Below are positions 24,142 through 30,124 of a stretch of 30,124 nucleotides of DNA, piece by piece. The notes beneath the pieces are model-generated. The model was given only the letters and a program-made list of their open reading frames with translations, had not been told where the DNA came from and made no database searches. The translations under genes were made by a program, and so were the position numbers. The DNA is from Gracilaria vermiculophylla (Eukaryota; Rhodophyta; Florideophyceae; Gracilariales; Gracilariaceae), in assembly GCA_019155205.2 (NCBI GenBank), contig JAHNZQ020003146.1, positions 463,125-493,248 on the forward strand, written 5' to 3'. Within the stretch, counting starts at the first letter, position 1. Each line of letters begins with the position of its first letter.

Positions 24142-26967
24142 ATGAGCCATGCTAAACGTTCGTCCGTGCATCTTCATTCGTGGTTTATTGAACCGATCTG
24201 TAATCCAACTAATAAACGTTGGAATGGCAATGTGCGCCTTTGGGGCCTTCAAACCCCCACTTCGCCCACGTGGTGGCGCTCCTCATCCATAGCGTCCAGA
24301 GTGTCAGCGACGCAGCTCGTCACACGTTTCGGCACCAATGTCCTTCTTCACGGCGCCCTCTGTGACACGTTTGTCCATCGCCTTCACATGACCCCTGCAG
24401 GCATTCACATGTTTCGAAATGGATTTCCCCCCCACTGGCGACACAACCTTCTCTCCTGCTTTTCCAAACCGCATTCCTTGAAGTGGAATCACCGCGATAG
24501 CCAAAGGCGCCACTCCATGAATACCGCTTCCGTGCTCAGCACGCCCGCCGATCGTGCGCCTCAGCCACCCGCTCGCAAGCGCAAGCGAGTGAGGTTTGAT
24601 CTCAATCTGCGCCCCATGACCGAGCCGTGCCCGCAGCAAAAGCGCCCGCGACTGCCTTCGCTCCGTTCGCAACAACATGCGCAGCAGCCCCCCCCGCCAC
24701 CGTTTCCAGCCCGAAAACAAACCTGCCGCGCCCGCCCGCTCCCGGCGAGCGCTTGCCGCGCACACACGCCAACTTCACCCCGCGCCCGTTCTGCGAAAGA
24801 AGAGCCTCAGTCGCAGCGGCAACGCGCAGCGCGCGCCGGCGCAAATCCGACGGCACCTCATCAGCGCGCACGAGCGCAAAGCCCGCCAAGTGCACCAGCC
24901 GTTGCGCGCAAGGCGCTTGCCACCATAACGAACGACGCCAACACCGCCCCAAAGGCCCGACCAAGCCGCACGCGCCGCGCATCACTTCCGCCCGCCACGG
25001 GAACAGTGCCGCGCAGCCGCCCCAGCAACAGGACTTCCCGAAAACTGAGCGATACGCTCATTGCAATCCCCATCGAGAAGTCGTCTCAAATCGTCAGCAT
25101 CCGACGAAGCAGGGGCATAATCGGCTGCGAAGCGGAGAACTCCGACCCCGTGGAAGCGCAACACTCCGCACCCGCTTTCACCAAATATGAGAGCAAAAGG
25201 CCACGAAAACGGACTGCCGCGAGTTTGCAGCTGTCGGAAACGCCGCCACCGCGAAGAGCGACAGCGCCGTCCAAGCGCGGGGGGCTTCGTTCGGAAACTT
25301 TTGCGCAACGCAGCGAATGTGGTCGGTCTTCCACCAAGAACTGCAACTCTTCTGCTCGCAACGTCTCATTCAATTCGAGAACAAAGCGAAACGCCGCTGT
25401 CTCTGCGCTTCTGAACATCGATTCTGCGTCGAAAACAAAACGCTTATCGGAAGTTAAAGCTGGAAATCGGCGCTCAAGCAACCAGGAGGGTGCCCTTGAA
25501 GCGGGTCTCAAGCTTCCAACCGCCGCAACATATGATTCAACTGAGCAAACGTCGACAATTGCGCAACGAACGCGAAGATCAACGAGACTTCGTGATCTGA
25601 GATCCGTACAGCACTCCAAGCAAACACATGAAAAGGCAACAAAGGAAGATGCGCACCAATACAATGCGCTAGAGGTAGCTTCTAAAAGGGCTTCAAAGAG
25701 TCGAAAGAGCTCAAATCAGAATCAACTTTCAGAAAGAGAGGAGAGCGCACATGACCAGAAGCCATCAAGACAGCCGCTTGCAAAGAGGAAAAGAGGTCGT
25801 TTATCAAGATCCGAGAAAATTCCCGCAGTTTCATCCCCCAAAAGTCGCTCCGGGACAGATCAGGAGGCGAAAGAATATCGCAGTAGAACGAGACGCTCGA
25901 CCCGCTTGAAAGTCCTAGCGGCTGCTGATGTGCAAATCGAATCAACAAAAATAAAGAAGCATGACATTGTTGACAAGTCGCGGAAGAAAGATTTGAATTA
26001 TGGGAACAATATATCATCAAAGCCGGCTGGGAGACGGGAATGCGAAGAAGATTCTAGAACTGAAAGCAAACCAATCAGGACACCAACTGTTCGATTTGCT
26101 GGCACAGACGCTCCGGTTTTGAGACCGCGGAAGAGGGTGTCTTTTGATCCGCAGACATTAACTGATAACACCTCTTCTGTTTTAGGAGTAATCCTGACGG
26201 AAACATGGTCCGCAAAACAACGGGAGGATTTTGAAAGGCAACGAAACAGGGTTCCAGCAAATGATCCGCGCTACTGGGAATTAATAGCTGTCGGAGTCGA
26301 AGGGAAGAGCGCAGCTCAATGTTTGGAGCTATGGGAGTCATCGTGGTCTTCCCCGCCGGGTATGAAGAGCAAGAAAGTTGGGTTTACTGATAGCGGAAAT
26401 GAACCACTGAAGAAGAAGGCTAAAATATCCACCCCGCAAGTCATCCGAAACGTCCAGAAGGCATCAAAATCGAAGCGCGGACGAAACACAGCCAAGTACA
26501 GAGCGTCTGTTCGTCGTCTTGCAGATACTTTTGCGCGTGAAACTGAGGATGACGCCCTCGAACCTGAAATTGTGACACCTAAAATGTCTTGCAAGTTGAC
26601 GAGCACGAGATTCGACATGCCCGGGTTGCACGACGGAACACCCGGTACTGAGGTTCGTCAAAAGCGCCGAAATGCCGATAAGGGAGGCGAGCTGGCAACC
26701 CCGGAGATCCTAAAGCGTGGCAAATCCTTCGGCTTGAAGGAAGCAGACCAATACGTTTCTCTGTTTAGACAGCGTCTGGGTACAGGAGCGATAGTGCCTA
26801 ATTCAAAACAGGTCAAACCTAGTGTTCAACGTAATTCGGCCAAAGGAGCCCCTCGAAGCATTGCTCAAGCCTGTAAGGCCGAAGATTATGGAGATGGAAC
26901 ATCTCTTTCTGATGCCGACGGTTCTCAAGATAGTGATTCGTCATGCGACGCGGATTTATTCTTCTAG
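24142..26967 (+). CDS. KNL2: KNL2/Mis18BP1-like centromere protein (SANTA + SANT)
   Basis: The 941-residue, highly basic protein has a SANTA domain at about 8-104: VHLHSWFIEPI, VRLWGLQTP, WRSSSIASRVSATQLVTRFG, VLLHG, FRNGFPPHWRHNLL. A SANT/Myb-like domain lies at about 684-735 (ETWSAKQREDFERQRNRV, YWELIAVGVEGKSAAQCLELW). That pair and order define the M18BP1/KNL2 family, which licenses deposition of centromeric histone CENP-A/CenH3. Between them lies a long disordered Lys/Arg/Ser-rich region in which RTRRSTRL occurs twice (near residues 475 and 580). VSFDPQ repeats the theme of an earlier VRFDLNLRP. Near the end, LATPEILKRGKSFGLKEADQYVSLF (about 851-875) looks like a short conserved motif, and the tail is acidic. 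ATG 24142 directly precedes the SANTA domain. Codon use is balanced, unlike the genes to the left. Confidence 0.8.
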   Translation: MSHAKRSSVHLHSWFIEPICNPTNKRWNGNVRLWGLQTPTSPTWWRSSSIASRVSATQLVTRFGTNVLLHGALCDTFVHRLHMTPAGIHMFRNGFPPHWRHNLLSCFSKPHSLKWNHRDSQRRHSMNTASVLSTPADRAPQPPARKRKRVRFDLNLRPMTEPCPQQKRPRLPSLRSQQHAQQPPPPPFPARKQTCRARPLPASACRAHTPTSPRARSAKEEPQSQRQRAARAGANPTAPHQRARAQSPPSAPAVARKALATITNDANTAPKARPSRTRRASLPPATGTVPRSRPSNRTSRKLSDTLIAIPIEKSSQIVSIRRSRGIIGCEAENSDPVEAQHSAPAFTKYESKRPRKRTAASLQLSETPPPRRATAPSKRGGLRSETFAQRSECGRSSTKNCNSSARNVSFNSRTKRNAAVSALLNIDSASKTKRLSEVKAGNRRSSNQEGALEAGLKLPTAATYDSTEQTSTIAQRTRRSTRLRDLRSVQHSKQTHEKATKEDAHQYNALEVASKRASKSRKSSNQNQLSEREESAHDQKPSRQPLAKRKRGRLSRSEKIPAVSSPKSRSGTDQEAKEYRSRTRRSTRLKVLAAADVQIESTKIKKHDIVDKSRKKDLNYGNNISSKPAGRRECEEDSRTESKPIRTPTVRFAGTDAPVLRPRKRVSFDPQTLTDNTSSVLGVILTETWSAKQREDFERQRNRVPANDPRYWELIAVGVEGKSAAQCLELWESSWSSPPGMKSKKVGFTDSGNEPLKKKAKISTPQVIRNVQKASKSKRGRNTAKYRASVRRLADTFARETEDDALEPEIVTPKMSCKLTSTRFDMPGLHDGTPGTEVRQKRRNADKGGELATPEILKRGKSFGLKEADQYVSLFRQRLGTGAIVPNSKQVKPSVQRNSAKGAPRSIAQACKAEDYGDGTSLSDADGSQDSDSSCDADLFF

Positions 26968-27735
26968 GATTTGAGGAGCTCGGTGATCTTCAGACGGAGC
27001 CTTTGCACCTCTTGTACATTGGGGGTATCCACGTAACGCTTCGTGTTAATGTGGTTCTCACGTTCCGGATTTATGCTTACCTTTAATACCAACAAAAATT
27101 GCAATCAGACAGTTGCACGTTAAACATTTGGCTTTGCAATTCCCAACAGTGCAGACATTGTTTTAGAGATTGGGCAGACATAATCGATTAGGGTAGGTGC
27201 ATTGGATTACCTCCCATTTAGTCTAATTCCCGCGTTAACATCCGGTGAAACCTTTCCGGCTTTGCCTCAGGTTGAGCACTGAAAGACTGGTTGTCTATGG
27301 CGAAAATAATGCTCAATTCTCATTGGGGATGGGTCACAGATGGCTGCTCAGACAGATCTCTCCATCAGATTGGTCTATTTACAAATACTCCTCAGCCCTT
27401 GGTTGGCATTGCGGCCCAAGCTGTTGTACTTATCACACAAAACGAGAGCAATCTAGGTAAAGAGGTTGCATTGAGATTGCGAATTGCTGTGACTGGGTGT
27501 CCTTTCACTGCTACCGGGCTGTCAACAAGCCTGCATCTACAAGTATTACATGAGCTCAAAATAAGGTAGCAGGAAAAAACTGAGAGATGCAAGGCAGAAA
27601 AGCGCACGGTATCGTCGCACATGTGTTTTCGGAACCAGAAATATATTTTCCTTCCACACAGACCCCGCTCAACGAAAACGAGACAATACCATAAATTTTA
27701 CACTCCAAACATCGAGGCTTTAGGTGAGGTGAGGT
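26968..27735. other. Intergenic stretch between two convergent gene ends
   Basis: About 770 bp between the stops of the KNL2-like gene and presenilin. It is AT-leaning, with no conserved coding sequence; short open frames around 27245-27622 have no recognisable content. No RNA gene was recognised. Confidence 0.5.
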
Positions 27736-29178
27736 TTAGTGAAACAGAAGCTCTTCAAAAAGATTAGCAGTAAACGGCTGAATAGTGTAACGCGTTAGCA
27801 CGTAAGTCAGCAACCCAGCAGTGATGCTGATGGGCAAAGCTGGCAGAGCCTTCCTGCAGGCAGTAACAAGAAATAGAGTGGCACACAACCCGGCAAGAAT
27901 AGCCACAAAGCTTGTGACAGCCGTCATGACACCAGTCTTACTTGCCTCAGCCACAAGAATAGAGTAAAATACAAAATCGCCCAGGCCAAGCTTGAGATGG
28001 GTTCCGAGTGTTCCGACGGGCACCTCCTCCTTTCGTTCTTGAGCCGGGCGTACATTTGGAAGCGTTGCCGGCGGCGGAGGCACGGGCGGTGCTGGTGGCA
28101 GAGATGATCTGTTGTTTGATCGCTTCGGAAAAAACTTCCTGATGTATGCCGGCTTTGAAACTTGTGGCGTTCGTGAAACGTCTGCTGGGGAAAGTTCGTC
28201 AACTTGTTGCCTTTGTTCTCTCTCAGTTTGCGGCCGCTCTGCTGACGACGCTGGTTGCTCCGTCTCAGGTTGCGGTTGTCCCGGCGGCGACCCTGGTTGT
28301 TCCGTCTCGGGCTGCGCTTGCCCCGCCGACGGCCCTTGTTGTTCTGTCTCCGCCTGTGGCTCTCTAGGCTTGCGCTGTTTGTCGGGCGTTTGCGAGGGTT
28401 TTGAGGATGGGGTCTTTGAACGCTCTCTCCCGGCATCTCTTGGGTCCGTATCGTACACGAGAGCCGGTAAATCACCTCCGCGTTCGCGAGCAATAGCAAC
28501 TAGCTTCTTGAGCGGCCCGCCCGGCCCTAACACAGCGTACAAGTCCCAGATGACTAAAACAGCCAGAACTATCCATATTGTCCATGACGGAAGCGGTCGA
28601 AACACAAAGGCCATTAAGGCGGACATGATGACCAGGTACGCCTGGTTGACCACACGCGGAACGGAGCTGAAAATGGCGAAAAGCCCTGTGATCGTGAAGT
28701 TCCAAACGGCTATGACCAGCGTGATCCAGTCGAGATTTATGCAATACGAGCGGCAAAAGTCGAAAACGTACAGACCACCAATGTAGCCGAAAATGACAAA
28801 CACAGCAGTGATAAGCCAACCTTTGATAATCTTGTCGCGACCGGTTTTGTAAAGCCACACAATGAGAAAGGTAAAGACAACCATGAGCGCAAAGAAAACA
28901 AACATGAAAACAATTGCCACTATGGGAGTGGTGCCGGAGGTTTCTTCATCCCGAGACTGGGGTACATTGAAAATTTGGTCGTTGTACTGCCGCTCTGGGA
29001 CGAAATTACATTTCTGCGGATCTCCATGCCCGTTGACGAACCATACGGCCAAAACCATACATATCATGACGGGAGTCAACACTCGGGATATGGCGTTTGT
29101 GAGAGCATCGTGTGGAGAAATGGTACGCGGTCGTCGCCGTCGTGTTCGTCGTGCACGTCGGAAAAGATTTCGAAGCAT
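27736..29178 (-). CDS. Presenilin, intramembrane aspartyl protease
   Basis: The 480-residue membrane protein is the catalytic subunit type of gamma-secretase. The first catalytic Asp is Asp212 in VIWDLYAVLGPGGPLKKLV, the second is Asp401 in LGLGDFVFYSILV, and the PAL motif is at 446-448 in ALPALPIS. The usual hydrophobic segments are present: about 32-48, 85-110, 118-140, 150-170, 178-195 and 199-213, then 400-415, 420-440 and 447-460. After a very basic start (MLRNLFRRARRTRRRRPRT) the N-terminal half is standard. The loop between the two Asp helices (about 185 residues) is long and hydrophilic, and includes a 14-residue repeat (ETEQ...) encoded by 42-bp units plus Pro-rich and basic parts. 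Plants and protists have presenilins acting in the endomembrane system; partners are not in this window. Confidence 0.95.
   Translation of the reverse strand: MLRNLFRRARRTRRRRPRTISPHDALTNAISRVLTPVMICMVLAVWFVNGHGDPQKCNFVPERQYNDQIFNVPQSRDEETSGTTPIVAIVFMFVFFALMVVFTFLIVWLYKTGRDKIIKGWLITAVFVIFGYIGGLYVFDFCRSYCINLDWITLVIAVWNFTITGLFAIFSSVPRVVNQAYLVIMSALMAFVFRPLPSWTIWIVLAVLVIWDLYAVLGPGGPLKKLVAIARERGGDLPALVYDTDPRDAGRERSKTPSSKPSQTPDKQRKPREPQAETEQQGPSAGQAQPETEQPGSPPGQPQPETEQPASSAERPQTEREQRQQVDELSPADVSRTPQVSKPAYIRKFFPKRSNNRSSLPPAPPVPPPPATLPNVRPAQERKEEVPVGTLGTHLKLGLGDFVFYSILVAEASKTGVMTAVTSFVAILAGLCATLFLVTACRKALPALPISITAGLLTYVLTRYTIQPFTANLFEELLFH
28211..28376 (-). repeat. 42-bp tandem repeat in the presenilin loop
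   Basis: Units begin near 28251, 28293 and 28335 (plus-strand CTGGTTGCTCCGTC, CTGGTTGTTCCGTC, CTTGTTGTTCTGTC), with a degenerate partial unit on the left near 28211. They encode three 14-residue units of the type ETEQxxxxxGQxQP in the cytosolic loop. The period is a multiple of three, so the frame is kept. Confidence 0.8.
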
Positions 29179-30124
29179 GTTTTATCGATTTACGGGTGCT
29201 GAAAAGAGTATGTGTTCAAACATGGAAAAGAGCTATGGTGAAAGGGTGAATCGCGAAAGTCGTTTGTTGACTGAGAAGAAGACTGCGACGTCTCGGTGGG
29301 GGCAGAGGAGCATGAAGGTACGCACTGAGGAGCAAATGAGGAGTGACTGTTGAATAGCCAGCCACGGGAGCAAAGTCTGCGCGGTTTGAATGCGGGCGAT
29401 GGGTGCATGGGGCGCAACAGATACTTTACTGTACTCCGTACATGCCTGACCGGCAAGCGTACACGACAAACTGTCATGAACTCATCAAGAGGTACCCGTG
29501 AACAACGGCTATTCTGAACAACTTCCCTCCCCTTCTTACATAAACGAAGCACCCGGGAAAACAGAAAAGTTTCAAAGGGCCATCACAAGACCTCGTTCGC
29601 AGTGGCGCCAAAATTTTCTCACAAAAGCCAACATGCTACTGTACAAGACGTGCTCCCAAAATCTCATTGCTGAAAGATTTGCCAATCTTTTCGATGGCTA
29701 TCTCCACCGTTCTAATACATGATCGAATGCATTCTAGCCACTTGGAGAGAATGAACAGGCTACAAAACAATCAAAAACTTGAAATCATAACCCCACCGTA
29801 AGTGAGTCTGTTTCAAAAGTATAGCACACCTGGCATTTTGATGCAAATCATTGTTTTTAGTACTTCAGTGCTACCAGAATCAGTGTTCAAAAACATTCAA
29901 GTTAAAAAACCGTTTCAAAATCACAGGACATTTCAATTTCAAACTTTATTTTGTATTCTTCAGTAGTTGATTTTCGCTTTTGTGTACGAAGTGATACTAG
30001 GGAATTTACGCAAAGAAGAAATTCTTCCAGACGTGAGTAAAGCATGCTACACGTTTTACACAGGTCCTCCGTGTCGAGGAAAGTAGTGAAGTCTGTTGTT
30101 CAGATTTAGTGAAGAATGGCAATA
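29179..30124. other. Right end of window, no supported gene
   Basis: Contains the presenilin 5' flank and then increasingly AT-rich sequence. Open frames such as 29190-29552 (minus) and 29498-29722 (plus) have no recognisable domain. I see no repeats or RNA genes. Confidence 0.5.

Noticed and set aside
1..30124. tRNA, rRNA, snRNA genes or CRISPR arrays
   Set aside because: No B-box-like GGTTCGANNCC with a matching cloverleaf and no rRNA-like or spacer-repeat pattern was seen by eye; partial B-box-like strings (for example near 6819) lack the rest of a tRNA.
1..30124. Bacterial or viral origin of the window
   Set aside because: Presenilin, KNL2, MFAP1, TIC20 and transit peptides are eukaryotic; no operon-like ribosome binding sites or viral structural genes.

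Overview
This is nuclear DNA from a photosynthetic eukaryote, most likely a unicellular, intron-poor red alga of the Porphyridium kind (inference). Every conserved gene reads as one uninterrupted exon in the standard code. Several products are plastid proteins whose N-termini are short, arginine/alanine-rich and carry a phenylalanine within the first eight residues. That is the transit-peptide style of red algae and glaucophytes, and no ER signal peptide precedes it, which argues against a secondary plastid.

Layout. 1-5.06 kb is retrotransposon debris: a minus-strand Ty3/gypsy-like element (gag, protease, start of reverse transcriptase) full of stops and frameshifts, with an LTR next to a second LTR in inverted orientation. 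5.68-6.97 kb is a 1.28-kb piggyBac-type element with TTAA target sites, 13-bp terminal inverted repeats and a truncated transposase. From 8.3 kb on there are ten intact conserved genes: a plastid NTF2-like/SOUL heme-binding protein; a nucleoside diphosphate kinase-Dpy30-adenylate kinase fusion; the spliceosomal protein MFAP1 (minus); a plastid ClpS-like protein; beta-mannosidase (minus); a plastid DUF2358 protein; a biotin-attachment-domain protein without the biotinyl lysine (BADC-like); TIC20 (minus); a DusA-type tRNA-dihydrouridine synthase; a SANTA+SANT KNL2/Mis18BP1-like centromere protein. An eleventh gene, a presenilin (minus), lies near the right end. The last ~0.9 kb holds no gene I can support.

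Composition is strongly uneven. Roughly 13.1-23.6 kb (and 8.1-9.66 kb) is extremely GC-rich, with CCG/GGC triplet tracts, CG alternation and C-tracts; 4.4-8.0 kb and the right end are much more AT-rich. The boundaries fall inside genes (MFAP1, beta-mannosidase), so this is a regional property.

How the genes fit together. Up to five of the genes serve the plastid: fatty-acid synthesis control (BADC-like), protein import (TIC20), Clp proteolysis (ClpS-like), and two DUF2358/NTF2-like proteins, one fused to a SOUL heme-binding domain. The others are housekeeping or cell-biology genes. The most interesting points are the BADC-like protein in a lineage whose plastid genome normally carries the true biotin carrier gene, the ClpS-like protein with an altered N-degron pocket, the Dpy-30-containing kinase fusion in a presumably flagellum-less alga, and a recognisable KNL2 homologue.
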